Below are positions 24,482 through 35,981 of a DNA stretch of 64,000 nt, piece after piece. The DNA is taken from positions 1 through 64,000 of the forward strand of contig WBMQ01000013.1 of NCBI GenBank assembly GCA_016630905.1, read 5' to 3'. The DNA is from Capillidium heterosporum (lineage: Eukaryota; Entomophthoromycota; Entomophthoromycetes; Entomophthorales; Capillidiaceae). Position numbers and translations under genes: made by a program. The notes under the pieces were generated by a model. It searched no databases, was not told where the DNA came from, and worked only from the letters and a program-made list of their open reading frames with translations. The first letter of the stretch is position 1, and the number at the start of each line of letters is the position of its first letter.

Positions 24482-25778
24482 ACTTGGGTATTCATTAAGT
24501 TGTCTAATGGAACCTAGATATACGTAAATTAACTTTATAAATCAAAAGGAAGTAGAATGTAGCGGGGTGAGAAAAGAAGGTTATACAAACTACCAGTACG
24601 GAATTGCTGTATGAAGATGCTTACTTTAAGAGGTATATTGTCTAAATTCGTTGGTATGTTGCTCCCTTCGATAATACAGAAATATAAGTGAAAAATAGCA
24701 GCTTCAGCAATTTGCTTTTAGTTATTGAATTCGCGAAAATGTTTCACCAATCATCGTTTCCAGAAATGCAAGTTGTCTTAAGCTCAACTTTTTAAATCTT
24801 TGGGGAAAGCATTTCAACTTAGCAATGAAGGAGCACTACACTCCGGACTTGTCCTAAAAGCAGTAGTATCTACAGCATTTTGATGCAAAACCAACCCAGC
24901 CCAGCAAACCATTGAAGGTGAAGGGCAAATGCTTAAAACCTGGAAGCTTATATAATTATTTATAGCAGTGGTTCTCGAGCTTGTGTTAACCATAACATTA
25001 AGATGGCTAAAACTATATGGCAAGAGACTAGGATGGGTAGAGTTTTTTGAAAACAAAAACCCTATGCTGAAACCTTACTAAATTAAGAATTAATCCACTT
25101 AGCATTGAATTGCCTCTATAAAATTATCTATCCAAAATTTTAAATTGAAATATTTAGACAATTAATTGGTATAAAAGTTATTTGAGCAAAGTGTTAACCT
25201 TCAAAAAATTTAACCCAGAAGAAAGAATGGTTAGATACTTGAAGAGAAATAAGTAGTAATTAATTAAAATATATAACTCTACAACACACAAGCAAGTATA
25301 AAAATATATATGTATTAAAAATCAATATTTCACTTTTATCCTCTTGTTTATGGTTTATAACGCAATTTAAGTTGGCTATCCAGTCATTTATCTGGTTTTA
25401 ATATTTATATCAGAGTATGTTGTGTATATGGCAATTGTAATATAAAATTGTATATCCCAAATTGATTGCTAAAAGTAGTGAGTTGATGATTTTTAGGACC
25501 ACAAGTGAACAATTAACATACTTATTCTTTTTAGCTAGTCAAAGTATAATGCTATTTAGATTTACACTATCAGAGAATCATAGTAGTTATTTACAATGTA
25601 GTTTATTTAAATATATACACATATTTCAAATATTTAAATTTGTACTACGTCAATACACCAATTACATATTTAACTATTCAAGGCACTATATCCCAACAAA
25701 TTACAAAAACACTAAAGCTATCTAGAATGCATAAACCATAAACTATATAAGTATCGTATATCCAAAACTATACCTTCA
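24482..25778. other. Divergent promoter region
   Basis: Between SET1 (-) and the small coiled-coil gene (+). Extremely AT-rich; frames at 24814-25056 and 25462-25725 look random. Nothing else seen. Confidence 0.55.
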
Positions 25779-26181
25779 ATGGATCAAAGAAACTTTACAC
25801 CTGAATTTTCCACCAGTCCCATCGACGACATTAATAACCGCCACAATTTAGGTGATCTCTTGGCCGAAATCGAAAAGTTTAACCATACAGCGGATGCTCG
25901 TATTCAAAGTAAAATAATTCACATTAACCCTCCACTAAACCTACTTAGCTTTGATGGCTCAACTCAACAACAATTTCCAAACTTTCTATAATAGTATGGT
26001 GGATCATTACTCAGCTAAGGAACGTACTTTTACAGCTGAAGTAAACCAAAAGATCGGTAGAATCAAGGAGTATGAGCATGAGAAGGGTATCATTATTTAC
26101 AGAGTTTATATTTACCAACTAGAGCAAATTCTATCTAAAATAGCTTCCTTCAACTTTAAAACGCAAAGTGCCAATAAGTAG
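25779..26181 (+). CDS. Small coiled-coil protein, function unknown
   Basis: Two exons, 25779-25908 and 25949-26181; the intron has a good CTACTTAG acceptor and the join stays in frame, giving 120 residues. The sequence is mostly charged heptad-like helix: LGDLLAEIEKFNHTADARI, then LMAQLNNNFQTFYNSMVDHY, KERTFTAEVNQKIGRIKEYE and a final YIYQLEQILSKIASFN. No signal peptide or membrane segment. Size and composition would fit a subunit of a small helical-bundle complex (kinetochore, BLOC-1-like), but I do not recognise the family. Confidence 0.65.
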
Positions 26182-26333
26182 ACTTATTTCTATTTATCAA
26201 ACCCATGTCTAACATCTATTTATTTTACATAACTTGATTACATGCTTAAAATAAAGATGGTTTATAAAAATATAGTAAAGTTTAGATTTAATGTATAGCA
26301 GCAAACTGCATGTAACTTGAATACAGGGTTATA

Positions 26334-27215
26334 TTAATTATCAAAATATCGCTGAACAAAGTCAACAATTAAACTTTGAAGTAACTCATTCTGAGGCGCA
26401 TCGTCGTGGGGCCCATAGGACTCAGTATCGATACTAGCATCGAACTTATAGCTTTTAATATGCTCGTAAAAGTTTTTTGCTTGATCGATGGAAACTAAAT
26501 TGTCATCTTTGGAGTGGATGATAAGGTAGGATGGCTTTACAAATAGACTTGGGATAGTGAATTGGGGGGAAGCAACTGCCAATACTTCCTTTGAGTTGGA
26601 ACCAAACGCCGGTACTACGTAGTTGGTCTCGTACTTTGGATCAGTGCCGTTAAACTCGATGAGGTCAAAGACACCTTGCGTTGAAACTACACCTTTGATG
26701 TTCTTCAAATTCTGAGCCTTTTCCAAATCTTTGGGGTCTAAATAAGGGCTATGGTCCAAAGCAATCAATCCTGAAAGATGGCCGCCAGCCGAATGGCCTC
26801 CGATAAACAAGTTAGTTGGATCGTAAGGTAGGTTAAATGGGTTTTGGGCAACTTCTAAAATAGCCTTCAAGCAGTCTTTGACGTGGACTGGATGTTGAAT
26901 TGGAGAACTGGAGTTGGAAGGTTTATTGGGCTGGGAACTTAACCTATAGTTTATCAACGCACATGCGAACTTACCTTTAGTAACTAGGTTAATGGCAAAA
27001 TTGTGGAAGAGCTCCTTGTCTTCGCAGACCCAAGCTCCACCATGTATCCAGATTAAAATCGGAACTTTACTTTTGTTGACTGGTGTGTATATGTCGTACT
27101 CATTTAAAATTCCATGGGTACCTTCGTTGTAGGATAAGTCTTTATAGAAATTGACAGAGTCATTCAATCTAAATATTTTGGTTAGCTACACATTCACAAA
27201 CATTAAGAGGTACAT
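26334..27215 (-). CDS. Alpha/beta-hydrolase, arylformamidase/esterase-like
   Basis: Serine hydrolase of about 280 residues. Oxyanion motif HGGAWV, nucleophile elbow GGHSAGGHLSG, a VSTQGVFDL segment, and KPSYLIIHSKDDNLV and YGPHDDAP, which carry the likely acid and histidine. HGGxW with GHSAGxH is the pattern of kynurenine formamidase (BNA7) and related lipase/esterase-3 enzymes, so N-formylkynurenine hydrolysis in tryptophan breakdown is possible. Carboxylesterase is the alternative. The main exon is 27168-26334 and has no in-frame ATG at its beginning. A short first exon starting at ATG 27215 (exon 27215-27202, MYLL) restores phase, though with a weak GTTTGT donor. ATG 27237 is out of phase. 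The start is therefore uncertain. Confidence 0.75.
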
Positions 27216-27661
27216 CTCTGGAGTTATAGTAGGCCATCTTGAGAAAAAGTCGGGATGTTTTTGACGTTTATCAACTTGAGAAGCCTTGGGTTGAAGAGGT
27301 GCTTACCTTTTTCGATGCTGACTCATCAACTATCGCATCATTTGCTTTCTAAAATAGCCCCTACCAAATGTATGAATTAAATATTTGAGCGTGTTTCCAA
27401 TAGGTACACTATTCTTGCCAATTATATAAATATCTTTTGTTGAACTATTCGATATTTACCTATTAGACTCTTGAATCTGCTAATTTGGGGGAATTTTCAA
27501 CTTCAAATAATTTAGAAGCATAAGTTCATTTATTGGCTAGGTTCAGTACCTATACTAAATCACCAGCTTTGAAAGCTTTAAATTTCTATAAATTTAAAAT
27601 TTTTGGGAGGCATTCTCTCATCTCAACTTAGACTTAAAGTAGCAACATCACATAAGCCAAG
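27216..27661. other. Divergent promoter region
   Basis: About 450 bases between the hydrolase (-) and the FAM192A/Fyv6-like gene (+). Nothing specific seen. Confidence 0.5.
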
Positions 27662-28466
27662 ATGAACAATGAATTCAAAGCCCCCAAATTCGTCTCTGAA
27701 AACACTATAGAAGAACAGAAGAAGCTGAGAGAAGAGAAAGGATTAGGTGAATTTTTTAATTTGTTCGATTTACTCAATAGACCAGTTTATTATTCTATAT
27801 CAAAATAGAGGAAATCCCCTACGATCCACGCACTTTATACGAAAGATTAGAGGAGCAACGTAAAATCAAAGAGGAAGCTTACGCCGAAGCGACTAAACTA
27901 GGTACACCAATAACAATGATTAAGCTAACCTAAATAGGAAATCAGATTCACCGTATTGATGACGACGAAAGTGAATTTCTTATTGAACTTATTGAAAATG
28001 AGAAGCGTAAAAAAACGGAAATCGAAAAAGCAGAAGCCGACGCTTTAACTTTATTTAAACAGTAAGGATTTCTTTAATTACTACTAACCCCTACCTCAGA
28101 GAAGTATCGCAGAGGAACAAGGATCCTATCGCAACGCAACCTCAAGAGCTCAGTTTACCTAGCCTTCAAAACAACAATCCAGTGGAGCCCAAATCTACTC
28201 AAGGTAAGTCAAAACAAGAAAAGAGTACCCCATCAGTCTCCTATGAGAAAAAGTTAAAGAAACTTGTCCAGCTTGTTCAAAAACCGACCAATTCTCAAAA
28301 GGATGCCAAAAGCACAGCAAGTTCGGATCAAGATAGAGCTTCCAAGAAGATGAAACCTTCACAGGAAGCTGCTTCAATCAAACCCACCAAGCCAACGACT
28401 ACAAAAGAAAAGGAGAAGGCGAAGGAACCGGTGCTACTAGTTGATTACTACTCTGATTCCGAATAG
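27662..28466 (+). CDS. FAM192A/PSME3IP1 (NIP30)-Fyv6 domain protein
   Basis: Four exons, 27662-27746, 27809-27901, 27938-28061 and 28100-28466, joined in frame to 222 residues. The N-terminus matches the NIP30/Fyv6 domain block by block: FKAPKFVSENTIEEQKKLRE, EEIPYDPRTLYERLEEQRK and the IDDDESEFL motif. The family includes yeast Fyv6, a second-step splicing factor, and human PSME3IP1, which binds the PA28-gamma proteasome activator. A nuclear role is therefore expected, with splicing the more likely in a fungus; that is inference. The C-terminal half is a Lys/Ser-rich disordered tail ending VDYYSDSE, an acidic end also typical of the family. Confidence 0.85.
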
Positions 28467-28940
28467 CTAGCTATTAAATATTTCTATATTGTGCTTTAAG
28501 GTTCATTCTGATATCTATTGAAAACAAGGCTTTATAGCATTCTTCTAGTAAATGGTAATCATTTCTATTCATCCTTATCCATCTCAACTACCACCTAATA
28601 AACAACCATTTTTAACAGTAAGAATTTATGATAGCCAAGTAACAGTTTTTAGATTAGTTGGTTGAATGTATGTAGATTTTACACATCTCCCAAAATTCAA
28701 TTGTTTAGTCAAAGTATTATTTTCGATATAGTAGTAGCTTTCGTAGAGCTATGCAGGCATATTTCGAAACTATAAACCATAGCTTGGCTAAACAACTTTC
28801 TATTTGAATTTTAATAGAAATACAAATTCACTGAACTACTGGTTTCAAAAATTACATACAAGGCAAAATAAAGACAGTTCAATTCATTAGATATAGTATC
28901 CAATTCAGTTTAAATATAAAGGTTTATCTCGATCATTTAC
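28467..28940. other. Convergent spacer
   Basis: 3' UTRs of the Fyv6-like gene and the DEAH helicase. AT-rich, nothing else. Confidence 0.55.
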
Positions 28941-31355
28941 CTATTCCTTAGCTTTCACCGACTCATGTGTCAATGAGCTTAGAACGTGTGGTGCCACGTT
29001 GGACAGCCAAAACCGATCGATGGTAGAAACACCTCTCAAATAAGGGTGCGTTGTAGTAACGATTTCGTTGAACATGACGGCTTCCACCTTAGGTTGGTTA
29101 ACGCATACTGAACTGGGATGAATTTTGACGAGCTGGAAGCAAGTATGTTACAATTAATAAAAGTTATCTTTAAATAAAGCATACCTGATTAGATTCCACC
29201 GTCCTATACTTACCATCAGGCATTAGTAGGGCCGCATTCAAGAAACTGCCATGAAGTAACGCCTTTAAAATCTTTTCCTCATCTTTACTGCTAGCCTCAT
29301 GATCGATTTTAGAAAGTTTACACAAATGCTTCAACTGGTTGAGGATATCCTAAATATTTAAACATTTAGGAAGATATGAAAGCAAAAACAATACTAGTGC
29401 CGTAATGATGGACCTATAGCTAACAAAGTACTGGGCACACCACTGTTTCCCCAATTCAGATTCCGGCTTCTTTACCTCCTTCATAAAAGCGTTAATGACC
29501 GACAAATAAGTGAGGTGGTCACCTATAAAAAACCGATTAATGCTTGCACCTACAAATTAACTTACTTTTAGGGTTGATGAACCGCTGCCTAGATTCCATA
29601 GCCTCCTCCCTCTTATCATTAGGAGCGTAGAACAAATTTTCACTAGACAAAGCGGCAATGATTGTCAAAATCTCATTAACACAATTCAAATCCTGCGAAG
29701 CCACTAAAGCCCGTGAATATTTAGGATCTAATGGAAATTGAGCCATCTGTCTGCCTAACGTAGTCAACTCGAATTTGGGGAATGAGATCGCCTGCAGCGC
29801 ATACAGGTTGGTAACTGAAGCTTCTAAAGCGGCTTTGGAAGGTGGGTCCAAAAATGGGAACTTGAATAAATTGACACTATCCCTTGAAGCCAGTAAAGTC
29901 AACATAGCCGAATCTAAATTGCATCGCAAAATTTCGGGGACGTCGGCTTTCTCTAATTGCAGGTACTGCTTGTAGGGATATAGTCTATAGCAGATACCCG
30001 GGCCTTCACGACCAGCACGACCAGCTCTCTGACGAGCACTCGATTGGCTGATGGGCTGCACCTGCAGGTACTCCATACCGGTGTTGGGCTTGAAGCTACG
30101 ATACTTGGCGACCCCGGTATCGACGATAAACTTGACGTTGCGGATGGTAAGGGAGGTTTCGGCTACGTTGGTCGAAAGTATACATTTACGTACATTATCT
30201 TCGTCGATAGGTTTGAGAGCTTGAGCCTGCTGCTGGGCCGGTAAACCTGCGAAAAGTTGGAAAACTCTAAGCTTGAAAAATTAAACAACGTCAGTATATA
30301 TAGTTTTTAAAATGTGTACTTCCGGGAACCCAGCCACCAACTGTTTCTCTCTCATATGCTTCTCCAGTAAAGCCTGGCAAGCTTCAATCTCCTCTTGCCC
30401 CGGTAGAAACACCAAAATATCACCAGCATGGCCTTTGGTCGGTCTCTTCTCCAACAAATGTATCTGCAATACACATTGGACAGCCGAATCAATGTAATCG
30501 ACGATAACTTGCTGACTATTTAGGATGGCAACAGGATGATTCCTACCTGGTACTTCGATAATGGGGGCACTAAAGGATATGTAAAGTTAAACCAAAGACC
30601 AAGATAAAGACTTTAAAACATACTCGTTGAAAAATTTGGAGAACTTGGTAGCGTCCAACGTAGCTGACATAACAACGATATGGAAAGAGTTATCGGTTTT
30701 GGATCTCTCTTCCAATATAGTTTTGGCATGAGCCAACAAGATGTCGTTTCGCAACGTCCGCTCATGGGCCTCATCCAAAATAAGTACCTTACACTGCTTC
30801 AAATTAGGGTCTTCTATCAACTCTCGTAACACCATACCATCGGTTGCATACTTTATGATAGTCTTCTTACTCGTCTTGTCGTCGAAACGTACCGAGTACC
30901 CCACCTCGAAGCCTACTTTACCACAGCCAGCTTCCAAACTAACACGTTCTGCTAATGAAGTACAAGCTACTCTACGTGGCTGCGTTACCAAAACTTTTGC
31001 TTTAGCGTTGACAAAGTTGTCTTCCATGAGGTACTGAGGAATTTGAGTTGATTTACCACTACCCGTATCACTAACAATAATAGTTATGGGATTGTTTTTG
31101 ATGGCATCTAAAAGCTGCTGTCTCTCTTGAATACAAAAATAGTATAATTAGTACATTGACATTAAGTAAATTACTTTGATATATCGGTAACTCTTCTCGA
31201 ACTGCCTTGTATTTGTCCTTCAATTCACTATTACTGCCATTGAACTTTTTGTTGGACCTTAACGGAAACTCCTTTTTGCCATCTTTATTTCCTTTCTTCA
31301 AGTTCTTATTATCGTTCTTCTTGTCGCTGTACCCTTTCCTGATGCTTTTAACCAT
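28941..31355 (-). CDS. DHX33: DEAH-box RNA helicase, DHX33-like
   Basis: ATP-dependent RNA helicase. Exons: 31355-31175, 31125-30624, 30569-30320, 30271-29566, 29522-29395, 29349-29185, 29132-28941; 707 residues, all in frame. Motifs: I DTGSGKSTQIPQYL, Ia TQPRR, II DEAHER, III SAT, IV ILVFLPGQEEIE, V NVAETSLTI and VI SARQRAGRAGR. The winged-helix, ratchet and OB parts follow: ILRCNLDSAMLTLLA, TTLGRQMAQFPLDPK, ALLHGSFLNAALL and VKIHPSSV. The compact size, the short Lys-rich N-terminus and the block PSKAALEASVTNLYAL resemble DHX33 (nucleolar, rRNA synthesis) more than Prp43, Prp22 or Prp16, which have other flanking domains. The subfamily is a judgement; the helicase is certain. Confidence 0.9.
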
Positions 31356-31998
31356 TTCGTCTATTTCTATGTTACCTATTCTCTAAAAAACATTGATAGA
31401 AAATTTGAAGTTTGAAAACCTGTCGAATTTTGTTTGATAAAATTTTCGAGTTCATAAGTTCAAGGAAATCCAATATGAGAGATAGTAATTCTAAGCATAT
31501 CTAAATAGATGTGGTTGTATAAACTTGATAATTCAAATTCAGGCCGATGCATAGCATATATTTTAAATAAGCTCTACTGGGTGTACATAATCAACTATTC
31601 TAAAAATTTATAGACACAAGTTTTTATTTCGAGAATGGAGCATGTTTTATATCTGCCAAAGCCCTTGTCAAATACTACTATATATTGCATCAAACTCCAA
31701 CTACCTTCAGGCTAAATATTAAATGAGTACAATTAATCACATCTTTCTTATCAATACTCTTGTGGCACTGCTTTATACAACACATACAATACTTATCCTA
31801 TAGAACCGTAAATCCAAAAGAAGTTCTAAATCAGAATATAACTTTATAATAAAAATATCTAAGCAGCAATAAAGTATAAAATTTAATACAAATAAACCAA
31901 AAGCTATTAAATGATTTAATACCTTCTACAAGCGTAGTTTACTTCCCAAGCCCAAACTTTTAAAGTACCACTCCTCCCAACAAAGTAGAAACTAACAT
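31356..31998. other. Intergenic
   Basis: Upstream of the helicase; a possible 5' UTR intron ends at about 31384 (TTTTTTAG). Otherwise AT-rich and featureless. Confidence 0.5.
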
Positions 31999-32598
31999 TT
32001 AATACTTGTGGAACCGACTCACTAAATCTTCAAAGGCATTTCTAGCATTCTGGTCTGAATCAACAGACATAGTATCCTCATGTTCCCCACCTTCCATCAT
32101 ATCTTCTGGAGCCAAATTCATATCATAATACTCGTAATTAGTTTGGTTCTGGTTCAAACTAGTTTGCAAATTTTCTATTCAAAAAGAAAAGTTAGTACAC
32201 ATATAAAAACTTTACCAAAACTAAAATTAAAAAACTTACCAAATAACTCCCGATTGCCCATTTCCTCCATCTCCTCTTCCTCCTCCTCCAAATCAGTAAA
32301 ATTCATACAACTTCCCCCCAGCTTCAAACTTTCCGTGTCGATGGAAGGTGTCACATTCGAGCGCACATCAGCAAAGTATAGCTTTTCATCAACATTCTCC
32401 CTTATTTTGGCTTCATTCAATTCAAGTAAGAGAATGGACTCTTCAATCTTTAAATAGAAATTAAACATTAAAATTAATGAAAAAGTAAATTGATTATACC
32501 TGTAGCTGAGATAGACGTTCAAATAGGATACGATGGTTGGTATCCAAGTACTCCTCTTCTTTCTCCAGCAAATTTAGTAGTGTCTCTTTGTCGTTCAT
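31999..32598 (-). CDS. Acidic coiled-coil protein, function unknown
   Basis: Exons 32598-32500, 32447-32240 and 32174-31999 join in frame to 160 residues. The N-terminal helix LLNLLEKEEEYLDTNHRIL continues as LLLELNEAKIRENVDEKLYF across the first intron, suggesting a coiled coil. A Glu-rich stretch (about residues 85-97) and an acidic C-terminus ending FEDLVSRFHKY follow. No signal peptide or domain recognised. The V-ATPase assembly factor Vma22 family was considered for the general layout, but its conserved blocks are absent. Confidence 0.6.
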
Positions 32599-33494
32599 AG
32601 GTCAAGTTACATGCTTTGGGCTCGAAGGTGTTGTCCAGTTTAAGAATTAGAACACAAGATGTTCCAAGGTTTGTAAAGTTTCAAACCAGATGTTGGCCAA
32701 TTGCAATGCACTCCATCAGTACTATTTTCACAAATCAAGGCGTGGGATGTCGTGAATAGTAGTTTATGGCCAATAAAATAGTTTTCTACAGAAATTTATT
32801 GTTTAAAATGCTTTAACCCCCTTGATCCTTCATAGTGATTGCATTCACTACTTTAAAAGGCAAATCTCACTACCATAATTGTTAAAATAGCCTGAATCTA
32901 TTGGGTTATAAACCTACCCCCTTTTATTGATAAAACAGTTGCAACCCAAGCACAAACCAGCCATATACACATCAGCAGCCAGCTACCACTAACAATGGTG
33001 TAGAGGTAGCTCATAGTCCATTAAAAATCGTTATCTACACCAGTCTAATGGAACTATAATTTCCCAAAAAGGATAGTATTGTGATACCAAAAGTGCTATT
33101 ATCAATCAAAATACACTTTTAGGCAATTCAAATGGATCAACAAAATCCGATATGCACAACCCAATCGACTATCAAAGTAGAACCTGCTTTCTTTACATAA
33201 AGGTATATCAAACAAAATGCAGCTAATTTTTCAAATAAAATCCAAATGCCATATTTAGCTATGAAAACTAGCTCATTTAGTTTAGTTTCTAGCTTCATAC
33301 TGATGTGCAAAATAGTACAACTATATTTCAACTATTAAAAGCTATCTTGAATCCTTTTTAAAAATTATTCTTTTTATATATTGTCGAAAACCCAGTTTTA
33401 GCCTTTGACTGGTACTTTGTAAGCCTTAGCTCCAACGTACTTGGAGTGGAGGATCCTATTTGAGTCCAAAGTCCGGCTCAAGGTAATAATCTTT
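32599..33494. other. Intergenic
   Basis: AT-rich spacer; no gene recognised. The frame 33137-33331 on the minus strand is random-looking. Confidence 0.5.
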
Positions 33495-33800
33495 TTACAG
33501 AGCAATGGGTGCCATATTTACAACGATACATTGATCAACCCTATCACAATTGTGATTTCTACAAACTATGCCCAACATCTATTCGAACTCATAAGACACA
33601 GCCAAGGTAAACTACCACTATCATAGTTTATATGCCTCACTGCAATTGGAAGAAGGATTAACAACCCAAGTTATCAAAGTTAGCATCCACTCTAACTACC
33701 AAAATTACAGCCATCTTTTTTCACTAATGATGTAGCTTTGATCAAGTTAATTTGGATAACGGTGACTTGATAAGCAACAGTGAATGCTTTTATGTGCTGA
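33495..33800 (+). pseudogene. Decayed S1 (trypsin-like) protease fragment
   Basis: Pieces of an S1 protease remain in several frames. NGCHIYNDTLI (33503-33535) stands where families have CGGxIYNDxLI before the TAAHC histidine motif, which is lost. YASLQLEEGLTTQVIKVSIHSNYQNYSHL lies in pieces at 33628-33715 in the position of the loop before the Asp. TNDVALIKL (33724-33750) matches the NDxALxKL motif around the catalytic Asp. No continuous frame, no GDSG motif and no C-terminus were found, so this is a relic, possibly of the family represented at the left window end. Boundaries are approximate. Confidence 0.55.
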
Positions 33801-34890
33801 ACTGGGAAAATATGCCAATAAGAAGCCCATATCTCCGATTCTCAATGTCGCAAGTATCAATGTAGTCAGCCTGTACCAGTACCAAGATGATTATCAGGTG
33901 AACATGAAATAGCATATCTGTACTAGAGGTTTTTATAGTTTAGCTCATTAAAACAACAAAGGGATCTCATATTCACAAAAGTAAGAAATGTCACCTATCT
34001 AGTAGGTAGTAGTTCGGCCAATGTGCTCTCTTTTCTCTTCGTCAAAGCTGCCACTTACCACTTATGGATATTGGGACAAGTTAAATAGACTTTAGTCCCA
34101 AATTCAATAACTTTTTCGTTTGTAGGTAATACTAATTCCTCTTCGTTCCAACTTATTTTACACTACGTATTTCCTTCAATATGCACGTTTGTTCCCTATC
34201 AGAGATTTACAATAAATTTCACAGTTAAACTTGCTAAAACAAATTTCAGTAAAAGTATAGTTGATTTCTCGACATTCGGTGGTGAAAGGATCTGACTTTA
34301 GGTTATGTGGCCAGAAGGTTGCCTGCTTAATCCAAATAGAATCCCTGCTTTAGAATTGAATTGACTAGCAAAATTTGAAAACATAATGCCATCGAAAAAT
34401 TGATATTGCTAGAATAATGTCTGATTTCTACTTTTACTATACCTATTCTCTATAAAATCACTAGAGACTTTGGAGCTAGGGTGCATTTTCCATGTAGTTA
34501 CCCTTTAGGAGTGCTTAAATGTTAATGTGGTTGCTATTTTTAATAATAGAAGCTAACTTTCAATGTCCATTATGTAAAGTTGTAACACGACCCATCTGTA
34601 AATTTTATATATTAGGTCTTGTCCACCCTCGATATTACCTCTACAACCAAACCTATATCGGACTCAAAACCAGCAGTCCTCAATTTTAGGGGGTGTAGCA
34701 CAATTATTTCAACAAATTGTATCAAGCTATACTAATAAGCTAAAGAAAATTGTGCATATATGAATTTGGAGGTTGAAGTCCATATCCCTAAACCTTCCCC
34801 AACTCCAAGCTTCTGATGTCATGAATTTTGGATTAAACTTTCAAAACAAAATTTTCAAGAACCACCAAACTTGTACAAATCAACAATCCA
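33801..34890. other. Intergenic, possibly further protease relic
   Basis: No open frame. The decayed protease may extend rightward but I cannot support individual motifs beyond 33800. The region includes the NUC1 promoter. Confidence 0.45.
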
Positions 34891-35875
34891 ATGTTCAGCA
34901 AAGGTATCGGCGAACGGTTCGGGTACTTCTTGGGAGGAGCCAGCTGCAGCTTCCTAGCACTAGCTTACTACCAAACTAACTTTAAAGGCACCCCCATCTA
35001 CAACCAAAAAGCCCCTTCTACTTCCACATTCCAACAAGAATTCTTCAAGTATGGGTATCCAGGTAAATTTGTCTTATGTATTATGAATTTATTTGTTTTT
35101 AAATTGGGTAGGCCCTATAAGCGACATCCGTTCAAAAGAAGCCTTTGTTGCCTCATACAATCGCCAATTACGCAATCCCAACTTTATAATAGAGCACATC
35201 AATGCCGATACCATCAAAAAGAACAACGAAACCTCTAGGGAACATAGCAATTTCACCGAAGATAAGGCAATCCCTGAACTCTTTAGAGCTAAACTCAAAG
35301 ACTATAGAAATTCAGGTTACGACCGTGGTCATATGGCCCCCGCTGCCGACGTCAAATTTTCACAAGGTGCCATGGACGACACCTTTCTTTTAACGAACAT
35401 GTGTCCACAAGTTGGGAAAGGTTTCAATAGAGAGTACTGGGCCTATTTTGAGAACTTTTGTCGCAAGTTGACCGAAAATTTCGAATCCATTTACATAGTA
35501 ACTGGCCCATTATATTTACCTAGCAAAGGCCCCCAGTTCCCCGATAAGGACAAGTGGTACGTGCAGTATGAAGTTATTGGCGACCCACCCAACATAGCCG
35601 TACCTACCCACTTTTTCAAAGTTGTTTTAGCGATACCTAAAAATGGTGGTAAACCTTCATTAGGTGGGTTTGTTATGCCCAACAAGGCCATTCCCGACCA
35701 AGTTCCTCTATCTACCTTTGTAACACCAGTCGATGTCATTGAACGCAGTGCTGGCTTTGTTATGTTTGAAAAGCTGGGCGCCGACAAAGTAAAGCAACTC
35801 CCCCACCTGTGTAGTACCGTCAAATGCGACTTGGACAAGAAGTTTATGGAAAGAATCAAATCACTGAACAAGTAG
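34891..35875 (+). CDS. NUC1: Mitochondrial DNA/RNA non-specific endonuclease (EndoG/NUC1)
   Basis: Beta-beta-alpha-Me nuclease normally held in the mitochondrial intermembrane space or inner membrane and released in cell death. Exons 34891-35062 and 35112-35875 give 311 residues. The N-terminus is basic with a hydrophobic segment (YFLGGASCSFLALAYY), fitting a mitochondrial anchor. The catalytic motif YDRGHMAPAAD near residue 130 carries the general-base His, and NMCPQVGKGFNREYWAYFE supplies the Mg-binding Asn. IVTGPLYLP and HFFKVVLA are also family blocks. The stop is 106 bases from the convergent stop of the ABC transporter. Confidence 0.94.
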
Positions 35876-35981
35876 CTTATAGCCAACCCAACAGCTTTAT
35901 ATGTTTAGATGCTTTATTTTAAATAATAAACAACTTTTAACCAATTTTCGTAAATTCTGCCTTTTATTTTTCAGTTTCAAG

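Noticed and set aside
26945-26976. Short intron inside the alpha/beta-hydrolase (GTAAGT...CTATAG)
   Set aside because: Reading through gives the conserved CALINYRLS segment, so it is coding despite the splice-like ends.
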